A stretch of 64,000 nt of DNA from Diaporthe sp. PMI_573 (taxonomy: Eukaryota; Ascomycota; Sordariomycetes; Diaporthales; Diaporthaceae): NCBI GenBank assembly GCA_021399435.1, contig JAJTUP010000040.1, positions 496,001 through 560,000 on the forward strand. The letters run 5' to 3'. The notes under the pieces were generated by a model, which saw only the letters and a list, made by a program, of their open reading frames with translations, did not search any database and was not told the DNA's origin. A program made the translations under genes and the position numbers. Shown here in pieces: positions 1 through 11,155 of the stretch. The first letter of the stretch is position 1. Each line of letters opens with the position of its first letter.

Positions 1-14
1 TAATCGAAAAGGAC

Positions 15-1280
15 GTGGTGGGCTTGATGGTGAAGGCAGACAACGATACGCGGTGGAATTCGATATACCTTATGATCCTTCGCGCTATCAAGCTTAAGGA
101 CATCATTGATACCTTCTGCAGGCTGAGCAGGACAGACGAGAAACCTGAAAAACGGATCCCTGAAGAAGATGTCTTGCAACACGAAGACTGGCTCGTCCTC
201 ACGGAAATCCTCGAAATCTTGAAGCCATATATCGAGTATACCAAATACTTTGAGGGCAGGGAACCCAGGTTTGCGGAGGTCATCTCAACAGTCTGTTGCT
301 TGCAAGACCACCTCAAGGAAATGCAAAAACGCTATAATGAGGGCCTTGTTGGTACACCTTTCGAGACACCACAGATCGATCTAGAAGAGCCTTCCTTTGG
401 GTCTTCCGATTCAGCTGAAAGCTGTATATTTGTTGCAGGTGACGAATCCCAGATGCCTCGGCGCTCGCAGAGGGAAATCAGACTTCCTACCCGCCTCCAA
501 GACTTCGAAGTCGATATTTCCTCTCCAAGACAAGCCTCCTCTATTCCTCAGAGCCGATCGTCTCCGCCTGAGTCACCAAGAGCCACTGAGGAGCTCCAAC
601 TCGGCGATCTAAGCCTCCGATATATACAGCACTCGCTTGAGTTTGCCTCTAAGAAGCTGGAAAAGTACAGGAATCTGATGGAGGAGACAGGGGTCTATTG
701 GGCGGCAATGATTCTGCACCCAGCTCACAAGACACGGTTTATCGAAGTCTACTACCCCGAACGCAAGGAGGCCATTGTCAAGGACTTCAGGGCTTTGTTT
801 GACGACTCATACGTGGATAGGGCAAGCGGGAGCTCTCAGCCAGTTCCTCAGAATGCCCAGGCGAAGAAGACGAAGACTCCGTGGATCACTAAGGGCAATT
901 ATTATCAGACCCAACAACCACGCTTGATGGACGAGATTGAGGACTACCTTTCAGAGCCTCCACGGCCATTGGCTGAGGAAGAGACTAATCAGGGAGGTGG
1001 GGAGGAAGCTGAGGACCTTATTTCGTGGTGGATCAGCAGAAAGGGCAAGTGGCCAAGGCTGTATCGAATGGCAATAGACTTCTTGACTATTCCTGCCATG
1101 TCAAGCGAGTGTGAGAGGTGCTTCAGCGTTGCGAAGCTTCAGATCTCTTCTCAGAGGCATCGGCAACACTTTGCAACGATGAAGTCTTGTCAATGCCTCA
1201 AGAACTGGGCTAGGATGGGTATGTTCAATTGGAAAGAGATGGGAGTTAGTAAAGCCTCTGGAGAGAGCTCTGGAGGTTAG
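15..1280 (+). CDS. hAT-family transposase, C-terminal part (5' end outside window)
   Basis: The frame is open from the window edge, so the true start lies upstream. Near the N-terminus is the DNDTRWNS motif that hAT transposases carry in the RNase-H-like core. The last ~90 residues hold the hAT dimerisation block: a WW pair followed by a basic, aromatic stretch (KWPRLYRMA) and then SSECERCFS. A Ser/Pro-rich insert of about 100 residues (roughly 120-215) lies between the core and the C-terminal block. No stop breaks the visible part, so this copy is less decayed than the other hATs here. The downstream subterminal repeats and terminal repeat (to 1426) belong to the same element. Family assignment is secure; activity cannot be judged without the N-terminal BED finger. 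Confidence 0.85.
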   Translation: MVGLMVKADNDTRWNSIYLMILRAIKLKDIIDTFCRLSRTDEKPEKRIPEEDVLQHEDWLVLTEILEILKPYIEYTKYFEGREPRFAEVISTVCCLQDHLKEMQKRYNEGLVGTPFETPQIDLEEPSFGSSDSAESCIFVAGDESQMPRRSQREIRLPTRLQDFEVDISSPRQASSIPQSRSSPPESPRATEELQLGDLSLRYIQHSLEFASKKLEKYRNLMEETGVYWAAMILHPAHKTRFIEVYYPERKEAIVKDFRALFDDSYVDRASGSSQPVPQNAQAKKTKTPWITKGNYYQTQQPRLMDEIEDYLSEPPRPLAEEETNQGGGEEAEDLISWWISRKGKWPRLYRMAIDFLTIPAMSSECERCFSVAKLQISSQRHRQHFATMKSCQCLKNWARMGMFNWKEMGVSKASGESSGG

Positions 1281-1426
1281 TCTAGGCCTAGGACAGTTTA
1301 GTAGGACTTGTCAAATACCACAAGTCAAGTCAAATCTACGTCAGAAACAAACAAATATAGCCTGAAAATAGGCAAGTCGACAAGTCTGGGGGCCGACTTG
1401 ACTTACTTGGCTTGTTAGGAACGCTG
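1281..1426 (+). repeat. 3' subterminal repeats and terminal inverted repeat of the first hAT
   Basis: After the stop codon come several copies of CAAGTC/GACTTG-type octamers, then CTTGTTAGGAACGCTG at 1411-1426. This closely resembles the right terminus CTTGTTGAGAGCGCTG of the complete hAT ending at 59543, which marks 1426 as the element boundary and both elements as one hAT group. Confidence 0.65.
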
Positions 1427-1904
1427 CTTTGCTGGTTCGGAGATAGGGCCTCTTCGCCTTTACACCGACAATTCATTGCGTAAGAACATACTACCTGTCA
1501 AACGCAGCCTTGTAACCCTTCCACAGCGTATAAGGCGCCCATAAGGGGACAGTCACCACCGCTATTCCGACTTCAAGACAACGAATGACTTTCTGGGAGA
1601 AAGCGACTTTGTATCACAGTACAATATAGGAAGTAGAAAGTTGAACAGATAATATCGACATTTTTATTTGAATTATAGCTTAACAAGCCAATATACCTCG
1701 AGCATACATACTACTGCTACACCGTTGACTCATGCAAGCCCAAGAAGGATAGGTAGCATGCATTATTGCTTGGTTGAAAACGAATCCCTTGAAGAGGTTG
1801 GTCTCAAAAATAGGATTTGATCCATCCATTGAATGGATGGCTCAATGACACGCTATTGAACATATTCACGGAGTCTTTGGAAACCCTCAAATGAGCACTA
1901 TATC
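1427..1904. other. Spacer between two hAT elements
   Basis: No convincing coding sequence. A near-perfect palindrome (CCATCCATT-G-AATGGATGG) lies near 1823-1841. Nothing else recognised. Confidence 0.5.
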
Positions 1905-2304
1905 CAGCGGGGCGTGGGATTGTGAGGACCTAAACAGTGATGTTATTGGATTGGAGGCAATTTGGATTGGACTGGATTTGTCGGAAAATGGCTGGACTGG
2001 ATTTGGGTTTCTCGAAGATTTGGACTGGATTGGATTGATTGGCAACCAGCTCCTGGAGCTCCAATGGTCTAACCTGATAAGGCAAGAGCTAAGCCTAATT
2101 GAGTGGTCATGAGGAGTCTCCCGTCGCAGCTGCCGTCGCAGACCACGACACGACGCGCGAACTATCGTTCCGCTATTGGGTTAACATCCAACGCGTGCAG
2201 ATTGCTACGCTATTAAAAGCATGGAGGCAAACGCGTCGCTCGCGACTTCAGCAGTCCTTCTACTGTGGTAGACGTGTCTGAACAGTCCACTCACCAGCTA
2301 CACC
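1905..2304 (+). repeat. 5' end of second hAT with TGGATTGGA-type subterminal repeats
   Basis: A CAGCGG... sequence at 1905 has the form of a hAT terminus. It is followed at about 1945-2045 by repeated units of the type GGATTGGACTGGATTTG. The transposase frame starts 400 bp further in. The matching right end was not found. Confidence 0.5.
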
Positions 2305-3075
2305 ATGGCCACTATCTCCAGCTATTTCGGTGCTGCCAGCGGTCGCCGTCCTGATTCTGACAGAGTTATTCTTGCTCCAACATATATTAGTCCTCGCCCA
2401 AACGACCCCGACGGAACCCTGATCGAAGCCGACGAATTCAAGCTGAATGGGAAGCAATATGTACGCTACTCTGTTGTGGCAAAGTCCCAAAAGCACACCA
2501 AGAAAAGGACATCAGTCGTCTGGCAGTATGGTGAAGACATACAACTCAAGCAGGACCCGACGAAGAGGTTCTGGTACTGTTATCTGTGCGAACAGCAGCA
2601 GCGCCAACAGGGACTTCCTATTTCCGGCAAGGGCAATTGTACTGCCTTAGACCACCTGGAATCGAAACACCAAATCGATAGGGAGACTGGTGAGCACGGA
2701 CATCCAAAGCGCCACCCATCGCAGCCATCAATTGTCGACTTCAACAACATATCCACCGTTGTATTCAAACGCCGATTTGACGAGTTCAAGGAACTTCTGA
2801 TTCGATGGATCGTCTATTGTCACATCGCCTTCTTTCAAATCGAGAACCTATACTTTCGCGAACTCCTCTTCTATGTTTTCCCTGGCCTGGCAACACTCCT
2901 TCCAAAGGCGAGACTAGTGATTCGCAGATGGATAATAGAGGCCTTTGAGGCACGAAAGGACAACCTGCGTCAAGAAATGCTGCGAGGCTGCCCTGCAATG
3001 ACCTCCCAATTTGATTGGCTTCTAATCTTATCGGCAAATGGTACTTGGACTCAAGGCCCATGCTCGTGCTGTTAA
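2305..3075 (+). pseudogene. hAT transposase N-terminal fragment with BED zinc finger
   Basis: 256 codons from an ATG in good context. Residues about 70-125 form a BED-type finger: a VWQYG motif, then FWYCYLCEQQ supplying the paired cysteines, and a His pair in HLESKH. This is followed by the helical region usual after the finger (FDEFKELLIRWIV). The frame then ends, and no RNase-H-like core or dimerisation domain follows on this strand, so the transposase is truncated to roughly a third of normal length. The BED finger is a known DNA-binding module of hAT transposases; the truncation is read directly from the sequence. Expression of the stub cannot be judged. Confidence 0.75.
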
Positions 3076-6032
3076 GGTGGAAAGGGGAGTTTACTGCTGG
3101 AATGGCTCGCAGGCCGAGTCGTAATTAAAGATGCCCAATACAGAAGGATCAGATTGGGAAAGGACCGTCCGGCGCTAGTCGTGCCTGCCAAACCAACCCC
3201 CAGGAGGCATAGTAGAAGTTAATCATGTGTGATATGGCAACTTTGCTGCACCCCTAGATCCTTGGTGACAGGACCCATGGTCAATGGATTAGTCGGATCG
3301 CACTGGCGCGCAGTGCCCGGAATGAGGCTGAATTGAGGAACGGGATGGCAGTAGGCAATGGTGCTCATGCCCGTACAGCTAGACTCGGGAAGGTCGGAAA
3401 CGGTGCCTAGGGCAGACGGAGCATTGATATCAAAAGGGCTTAGCGTAGACGGGGAATGCTTCCAACCCTTGTCAGATCCTCCCGCTGGCTAGCCTGTTCC
3501 AGGCACCGGCTGAAGCGCATGGACGAACATGTTCGGGCCGTCGTCATGATTCGAAGCGATCACTTGGTCGTTCTGCGCCATGCCGAACCTTTTGATGCGG
3601 GATCACCGATGCGCCAATTCTGTGATTCCTTCTTCCTTCACATTTCATGATTGACCTAAATGTTTTGCCGCTAGTCAATTCAGGGACCTGTCCCTGCCAC
3701 GACTGGGCAGCATTGTTGAAAGTCGAGTACGACTCTGCCGTAGCAGTTCCGCCTCAGCCCACATTACCAAGTTCAGATGCACACTACGCAGGCCCAGGAG
3801 GATACCTCGCCGGCATGCTATAAATAGAAAAAACCCACATAACATCAGAGAGGCCGGAAATTTTTGTACAGCCCAGCAAAGCTCCAATGTATTTCTGTGT
3901 CAGAAGTCCCGGTTCTATAAATAAAATCACGTTGATTTGACTATTGCAAGAAGCTAAGAAAATACTCCGTCAGTCTGGTAGGATCGACGAGGTTCCAAAA
4001 CAGGAGATGGACTTCTACGACAAGCGCCAGGCGGAACGATTGGCCTCGACTTCAGAAGCAGTTGTGCTGTTGGTGATGACTTTTGTGAACTGCAGGAATC
4101 GGCCCGTCCTACAGAGCTAAACCCGAGCATCTCAGGATCAACCCCCGACTACATTGTGGCCAGCTGGACATATACGAGGCAACCCTACCAACGATGTTTT
4201 GGAGCACAACTCCTACGCTCTAAGAAAGCTGGCTTCTTTTGACGGTGAGAGTCGGGGAAGTATACGTATTCGGAAAGAGATAATGAACACATGATACATG
4301 CAAAATGGAAGGAGCTGAGGGACCATGTGTCGACGGGACGAACTCGGCATCATGGTAAAAGGTGTAGAAGCCATGGAATGACTCGAGTCCAGTGCCAAGC
4401 AGCTACAAGACCTTGAAGCGACGGCACGAATCCGACGCCACAGGTGGATCGCGGGGTCAAGGGTTACCCTAGCTGGACTTACGAGGGAGATGATACTAAC
4501 TGCGGAGCATAATGCCCCTCACATGAACAGGATGCGACACGGTGTACGGAAGGAGCCAATTGACATTGCAGTAGAGGGTACAGCATGGCTGGGCTAATTT
4601 AGGGTGACAACCAGCTGGTAATCAATGACGATGCGGTTTTGACCTGAACACATTCCGGCATTCGTTTGATTCGTTGCGTGTCACAAGGACCAGTCGGCCT
4701 CACTTGCGCCCTGCCCCTGGGCCGCACTGAACTTGGTTGTTTCCTTCGTTTGACGATTGTCCTGCTCCGTCTTGTACTCAATTCCAGCCAGATTGGCCAG
4801 CAGGCTTCCAGTCGGGCTGGTCGAGGGCAGGTTTGCATATCAGGATGGGAGACTAGCAGGTAAATGATACCACGCAGGTCTGTGCGGTGTCAAATTCCCA
4901 TTTGAGAGCTGCATTTACACATGATTCTCAAATGTTTGGGAAGATGAACGAGGGGCCCGTCCAGTCCTGACGCAGAAATACCGAGACTTTATTGTCTGCT
5001 CAGATGAGTACTGTTATGTGTCCGTTGGGGGGTGGGGCTTGGGAGTATCTTGGGTACGAACGATAAACAAGCCCTGGCATTGGCCGCCGGCGTAACGGCC
5101 ATCACATCACGGGCTGTGTTGTTGACCGAATCACACCGACATATTATATGGCATATGTGTCAGAGTTTCAACCTTCACTATGAGATCCAAACCTGGGCTT
5201 GCGACTCAGCCTCACGCACGGCGGAGCAGAAGGCACCGCACGACATCCAGCCTGAGCAGCCGACAGCCAAGGGACAGAGGCGTCGGGTATTATTAGTGTC
5301 GATCTACACTACGACACTAACGTCCCCCTGAAAGCGTACTACACTAAGGAGCCGTCACATCTCTACGAGTCAGCATCGTGCATGCACAGAATGCACCTCA
5401 CCCTGCCTTCTAGAACACCCGGGAATCTCGATGAAAGCCAGCTTCACTCCGCATCCTGGCGCCGACTATCGCGAGCCATCAGCCTTCCATACTGAGACTC
5501 TCTTTGGTGGTTGGCCTACCTCATCGGGAGACATGGTACGATTTTTGGCCCAGGCCGGCCTATCACGCGATGGCTGGAGGTGGGAGCAAACCTTGTTTTT
5601 TTGCCCTCGGCCTGGCACCCAAGTCCTGGTCGCCGTCGCCCTTGACCTGGCACATATGGTTGGGGAGGGAAGGGCGGAATAGCCTGCCCACCGCCCGGCA
5701 CCCCTCCTCCTCCGCCTGCCCTCGCCAGCGACAAGCAGACCCTGGCACTGGTCAGAGAAAACATGCTGCGCGTGCCGGGAAACTCTAAACCTCTGACATG
5801 CCATTCTGCCCATTCTGCCGAGCATCCCCAGATTGCCTTGCACCCCGCCCCTTGTTCCGGCTAGGTGTTCTCCACAATTTCGTCCCGCCCACTCTCCTGG
5901 CGACTATGCATCCGCCCGCGCGTGAAGGTCGTCGCCGCAGCCTGTTTCCCCTGATTCGACTCTCCTCGGGCCAGCGAGAAGCTGACACACAAGTCCAACC
6001 TTTGGTGTACCCAGTACTGTACCGTCCGGCTC
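3076..6032. other. Long stretch without recognisable genes
   Basis: Only short, overlapping open frames on both strands, none with a recognisable motif or splice-linked partner. Base composition is mixed. The part from about 5400 is pyrimidine-rich and probably includes the promoter and 5' region of the zinc-cluster gene downstream. Around 4786-4885 the sequence weakly recalls the 5S rRNA 3' domain (see rejected list). Confidence 0.4.
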
Positions 6033-6260
6033 ATGGCCAAGAGATCCTGGCACGAAGTAACCGACTCCCTGTCGCAGGACATGGCTAGCCCTCCCCTTAC
6101 GGTAGGCCATGTCCCCTCCCCTTCCCCCTTGGGAACCCATTCCTATTTCAGATATTGGACCCTCCCTTGCCGTCCCTATGCGGCAACACCACCTCGCAAG
6201 CCATGTCCCGTTTTTGTTCGCTGGCAGGTGATGCTGACCCAGAGGCTACAAACGATCTAG

Positions 6261-8779
6261 AGCAGGCGCCGCGGCTATGATCTGCCACCGGGTTCTTCCT
6301 CGGCTGGCCTGACCCAGGCCCAGACCGGGGAAACCCCTAGGCGCACCAGTCACCCGTCCCCCTTCCGGTCCGTTTCCACACCACGTGGCGATGTGCCGCC
6401 CTTCCAGCAGCCTCAGCGGAACCCTTCCCTGGCATCTGTGGAGATATCACGGAAGGTGAAGGCCTGTGCAGCATGTCGTAAGCAGAAGGTAGGGCACCTC
6501 CCGCCCTCACGTCACATATTATAGTCTTTTATCTCGGAGCTCCGCAATTCCCGAAACCTTTTGCAATATACTTACAGCGTGCCTGACCTCGCCATGTAGA
6601 TCAGGTGTCACATGGAGGATGGGAAGCCTCCATGTGTGAGGTGCAACAAAGGAACCTCTCGTGTGTGCTCAACAAGAGCTTACAGATGCTCATGGATGAG
6701 AGGTCTCAGTAAGCCTGTCCTCTTCTTCAACATGATCGTCGTCCCGTGGCCTCGCCCCATAATCTCCGAGGCGGACGTGTTTTTTTTTAAACCTCACTGG
6801 GATTCCACTGGATGTCTGACAGTCGTGGTAGGTGGCACCAAGACATTGTCGGCGACCTCGAACTGATATACTCTGCTGTTCAAGAGCTTCGAGAACATTC
6901 TGCTCTTCCGCCACTCGCTGGACTTCGAAGCTCCACAGACCGGCCCGGTCCAGATACAATGGACCCGGGCGGGCAGGAGCATGAAGACAGCGGCGGCGTG
7001 TCTCCAGGGGACAATAACTCGCCCACGATGATGAATATATTGGATGAAGGTATGACCGACGTCACAACGCATCATGCGGGATTCTTCCCACCCTCCATCT
7101 CACCACTCAATCCACAAGGCGGCGGTCCGCCCCTCCATTCTCATGACTCGGGCGAGGACGCCCAGAGTCTCCACTCCGGGGGCGGATCCATACGGGACTT
7201 TATTACCGTGGGCCAGATCTCCCTGGCGGACGCACAGCGGCTCTTTGATCTTTACATCGAGCAGCTGGACTACTTCGCGTACAAGATCGGTGGCCGCTGG
7301 CGGACGCTGGACGCGCTGAGGGCGCGGAGCGCCATATTGACCGCGAGCATCCTGACCGTGGCCGCATTGCATGATTCCTCGTCGAATCAGATCTGCCCGG
7401 TCTGCAACAGAGAGCTACGACGCCTAATACCGGCAAGCTTGTTCGACAGGAGTGTTAACCGGGACCACCTAAGGGCTCTCTGCGTGGCCTCATACTGGCT
7501 GAGTGATATCAGCTGGACCCTGTCTAGCATGGCGATCCGCCGGGCGACCGAAATCAACCTGAGCGGTAATTACCAGAGGGTACTGATGGAGGGCGGTGAG
7601 GACGCGGCTGATTGCCTGCGGCTGTGGTATAATCTTTTCATCTGTGATAGGAACCTCTCCACTCTCTATAGCAGACAGACTCTTGTTTGCGAAGACGCCA
7701 GCATCCAGGGCTGGGAGGAGTTTCTCAAGACTCCGCTCTCTACGGACCAAGACAAGAGACTCATGAGCCAGGTCTCTTTGCATCTAATTCTATCAAGCAT
7801 CCACGAGCTGTTCGGCCCCGACAATGGAGTCATGATACCGCCGGCGTTTTCAATGCAGATTGCGCACTTCAGCTGTCAGATCGGCCACTGGGTAGGCGTG
7901 TGGTCGACAACACTGAAAAGTCAGTAGTATTTTTTTTTTCCTCTGTCGGGATAGAAGTCACATTGAACAGCGACGCCGCGCTTTGCCTCCTCTGATAACA
8001 CCCGTCAATCTAATCACTATTTGCCCACAGGTTGCTCCTCGACGATTGGCGAGTTTCCAGTCAAGAATGCCCTCATTTACTACCATTTCTCGAAGCTCTA
8101 TCTCTTTAGCCACGTCTTCCGCGGGCTCACAAACAAGGACGCCATCCCCGTCGCGCTGCGGGAAGCTGCCTCGGGTGCCATCGCGGCCGCGACCAACATC
8201 ATTGAGCTTGTCCTGCAGGACCCAGACATCGCAGCCAGCCTTCGGGGCATGCCCACTTTCGTCCACGCGATGGTCTGCTTCGCCTGCGTGTTCCTTCTGA
8301 AACAGGCTGCCAAGCGGCAGGACGGGCTGGTGGAGGCCGGCCTCGTCAGCGACCTGGCAAGCAGGTTGGTCGCACAGTTCAGATCGATCCAGGCGGGCAA
8401 GTGGCACCTCGCTCACCTGATGGCCGACGGGCTGGAGAAGTCCGCCGCTTCACTGCTCGGCGATAGCGGTTCGGGCGTCGCAGAGGGACACGAGAGTGCT
8501 ACAGGGAGCCGTCTGGGCAAGGGAGCCTCTGGCAGCATGATGGGGGAACCGGGACCGGAAGATACACCCGGTATGGCCTTTGGGATGTATGCTGACCCGA
8601 GCGCTTCGTCCTTCCAGGGATCCGTTCCCTCGGGTCTTGGTGGCGTGGGAGGCTCTGTTGGAATGCAGTCGATGCAGGGTGCCATCCAAAGCCCAGACTT
8701 GGCCTTTGGGCCCCAGGGCTTCTTTGATTTCAGTACGGCTCCCCCGGGTCCAGAGAATGAGGGCTTCGGATTCCCGTGA
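6261..8779 (+). pseudogene. Zn(II)2Cys6 fungal transcription factor, frameshifted in the zinc cluster
   Basis: Exon 1 ends at 6488 with KACAACRKQK; intron 6489-6600; exon 2 begins IRC at 6601 and completes the cluster with PPCVRC. Introns 6709-6822 and 7920-8030 keep frame and phase, giving exons 6823-7919 and 8031-8779. After CVRCNK the expected continuation (LSCVLNKSLQMLMDE) is present but in another frame: one base is missing near 6650. A read-through of exon 2 in the first frame also yields the six-cysteine spacing but loses the linker. Exon 3 resumes with a coiled-coil-like helix and a fungal-specific TF middle domain (about 330 residues); the C-terminus is Gly/Met/Pro-rich. The N-terminal start is unresolved: the frame is open from 6261 without an ATG and an in-frame TAG lies at 6258-6260. 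Either a sequence error or a recently broken regulator. Confidence 0.75.
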
Positions 8780-9073
8780 GCGTCGGTATCAACCAAGGGA
8801 GGCGCCCATTCCCTGGGGCTCTAGGTTATCTCTTCGCAGTGCGAGGTGGTTTTCAAAAGCATCTTTGACATGGACAAGCCGTTGACTTGGTGTGTGAGGG
8901 TCGGAAGTTTATGAACCTAACGCAATATTTGGCCCGGGCGGCTCATGCTGGTGCCAGTGCGGTGTTACCGAACAAATGCTGATCAGTTGTCGTTTGTGCG
9001 CTGGTGGCGAGAAGGCAAAAGCCTTGGCCCAGATGCAATCAAGGCACCCGAATGCTGTCTGTCTCTCAGACAC

Positions 9074-10501
9074 TCATTGCATCTGCCAAATAGTCCGCCA
9101 CTCTCTACACAACAGCGATATCTTGGCCAACTTCTGAAGTTTCTTGCAGGCGACGAGAAAGCCCGTGCAGGCTTTCTGAGCTGCTCGAGTAAGAGTGGGA
9201 CGAACCATCAGACCATCCTCTTGGCGTCCTTGATAGGACTTGCTTGTCCAGCCGACTTTGTGACCTCGACCATCCATTAGTATCTCGGCTGCCGCTTCCG
9301 CCAAAAGATCCATGACCCGCCGAGCTTGTGCGCCGGTCATATAGCTTCCAATCTGCTGTTGCACCTTTCCTCGTGTCTTTCTCGCCTATCTAGCAGTCCG
9401 TTCAGAATAAGCGGATGTGCCAAAAGCGAGTCTGGAGGTCGAGCCCTGAAAGTCGACCTGAGAGACGTCAATCTTTTGGCCGGCAGATGGTGCACTGGAA
9501 AGCAGCTGAGCAAGGGTCCCGAATGGCTGCCGAGTCTGTGAGTTCCGTGCAAAGTCGGCAATGGGTCTCGCAGAGGCGCCAAGGAGTAAATCATGGTCGC
9601 CCATGTCGCGTTCATTACCCTCCCAGTCGTCTTGAAACATGACAGAACCATTCTCTGATGAATTGCCATCGTCCTCGGGATCCCTCAAGTCGTAGCCCTC
9701 CTCGTCTTCATCTATCTCCATCCCCTGGGTTTCATCTTCGTGCAAATCCGGATCCTCGTTGCCGCCACCGTCCCCCTCGATTGGCTTGTGTGGTCTAGGT
9801 TCAGCCCATGGCGTATGAAAAAGAGCGTGTACCCTGACAAGCCTTTTTGCGAAAGGTGACTTGGGCATCATCTGCTCCACGGACTGATCCAGTACGGCGG
9901 TGACAGCAGATCGGTGGCCAGCAGTGGCCTTGGCCCTTTTCTTCGCGATGCTTCTTTGTCGCTTTCTTATGAAGCGGGAGTGGGCCGCATCGAGTGACTC
10001 CATAAGTTCCTTGGCTGTAACTACGGGCAGGTCACTGGGCAGACTGGAAGCCTTGATGATCTGCTCCCAGCAGCGCGCACACAGCGGTGGGTTGGAACTG
10101 TCATGGCAAGGCTGCCGTGAACCAGAAAGGGTGCCGCATTCAAGCTGCAGTTCCGGACGTGAGAGGCGGAAATGTCGCTCGACATGGTCAAGGAAGTCCA
10201 TGAGCACGGGCGTCACGTCCCGGGCGTTTGGGCCTTCTTTCTGCAAGGCTTGACACAGCGCTTGAGCCTTGTCGGGTGATGAGACCCACATGGGCCAGCT
10301 GGTGCGAACAAGACCAGCGCGGGGTATCAGAACATCGAGACGCTCCAGAGGATCGATGGGCAAGTTCCGTAAGCCCTTGAGAATCTGGTTGATGCGTTTC
10401 TGATACGCCGCCCTGGCGTTGCCGGCCTTGCGTCGCGCACGAACCGAGAGACCAGCAGTGATGTTGCCCGGGTGCGTCTTGCCGTTTTTTACGCGACCCA
10501 T
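9074..10501 (-). pseudogene. Hypothetical basic/acidic nuclear-type protein interrupted by an in-frame TAG
   Basis: The reading frame starts at an ATG at 10501 and encodes 371 residues: a Lys/Arg-rich N-terminus (MGRVKNGKTHPGNITAGLSV), a middle section with C-x2-C (CARCWEQ), a basic patch (RKRQRSIAKKRAKA) and a long acidic run (about residues 235-300) typical of nuclear proteins. At 9386-9388 a TAG interrupts, but the same frame continues with credible protein sequence (ARKTRGKVQQQIGSYMTG, then a helical ARRVMDLLAEAAAEIL) down to 9074. Codon usage and composition do not change across the stop. I do not recognise the family. Best reading: a nonsense mutation near the C-terminus, possibly C-to-T; a missed intron is less likely because no GT-AG pair of usable size spans the stop. 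Confidence 0.5.
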
Positions 10502-10619
10502 GGTGACTGTTTGATAGTGTTCCGGTACATCAAGAGGCTAGTGGTGAGATTTGAGACGTTGGTGGACTTGGATAATGCATACGGAGTAGATACATGTACG
10601 CGTGATCGTTGTTGGTGGT

Positions 10620-10745
10620 GGATACCAGGGTGGCGAATCTATCTACATCTATCTACCAGGGCCTCAAGTAGATAGATGTAGACGATTAGTAAGCATCTCT
10701 AATGTAAATAGATAGATGTAGGCTACATGTAGATGTAGATAGATT
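10620..10745. repeat. Imperfect TAGATAGATGTA microsatellite
   Basis: Repeated ATCTATCTACATCTATCTACC on one half and TAGATAGATGTAGA on the other, so the tract is also partly self-complementary. It lies about 120 bp upstream of the start codon of the minus-strand gene ending at 10501. Confidence 0.7.
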
Positions 10746-10778
10746 TAGTATTAAGTATGGGAACAGACGACCGTCTAG

Positions 10779-11155
10779 ATGCTTGACACGGGCTGTAAGA
10801 AGGCCGCGGATATGATCCGGGCCGGTTCTCTTGCGGCACTTTCCGGCCTTCTAGACGATATCCAAATCGACATTGGGAAGCACCGCCCTACTTACGCATT
10901 TCTTGATGCGGTCGCCGCAGGAATCGTACCAGAAACAGCGGCTCAGATAAAGCAAGCAAAACTATGGACCAGTCTGATAAAGAACGATGAATGGTTTGAG
11001 GTTGCTCTCTTTCGGAGCAAACCCAATGCTTGTGGCAAAAGACTTCGACAGGCCCCGATATCTTGTCCTAGCCGATCTCGACAAAACAGGAAATCTAAAG
11101 CACGGATTAGAAACTAAGAAAACTATCCTCAACAACCTCCAACTAGGCAATTAAA
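10779..11155 (+). pseudogene. Frameshifted fragment of an unrecognised protein
   Basis: The first frame gives about 85 plausible residues (for example AALSGLLDDIQIDIGKHRPT and SLIKNDEWFEVALFRSK). At about 11022-11026 coding character moves to another frame, which continues with PMLVAKDFDRPRYLVLADLD and ends at a stop near 11155. A single extra base in the CCC run after AGCAAA would explain the shift. The family was not recognised; the alternation of conserved-looking hydrophobic blocks supports a real but broken gene. Confidence 0.4.

Noticed and set aside
4786..4885. Possible 5S rRNA relic (GCATATCAGGATGGGAGACT and an upstream CTTCCAGTC)
   Set aside because: The resemblance to the 5S 3' domain is short, about 25 nt of the middle would be missing and the promoter box is not convincing. 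A covariance-model search would decide.
5431..6140. Overlapping ORFs on both strands upstream of the zinc-cluster gene
   Set aside because: All are in GC- and pyrimidine-rich sequence where stops are rare; none has a motif or splice link, and up to six overlap at one place.
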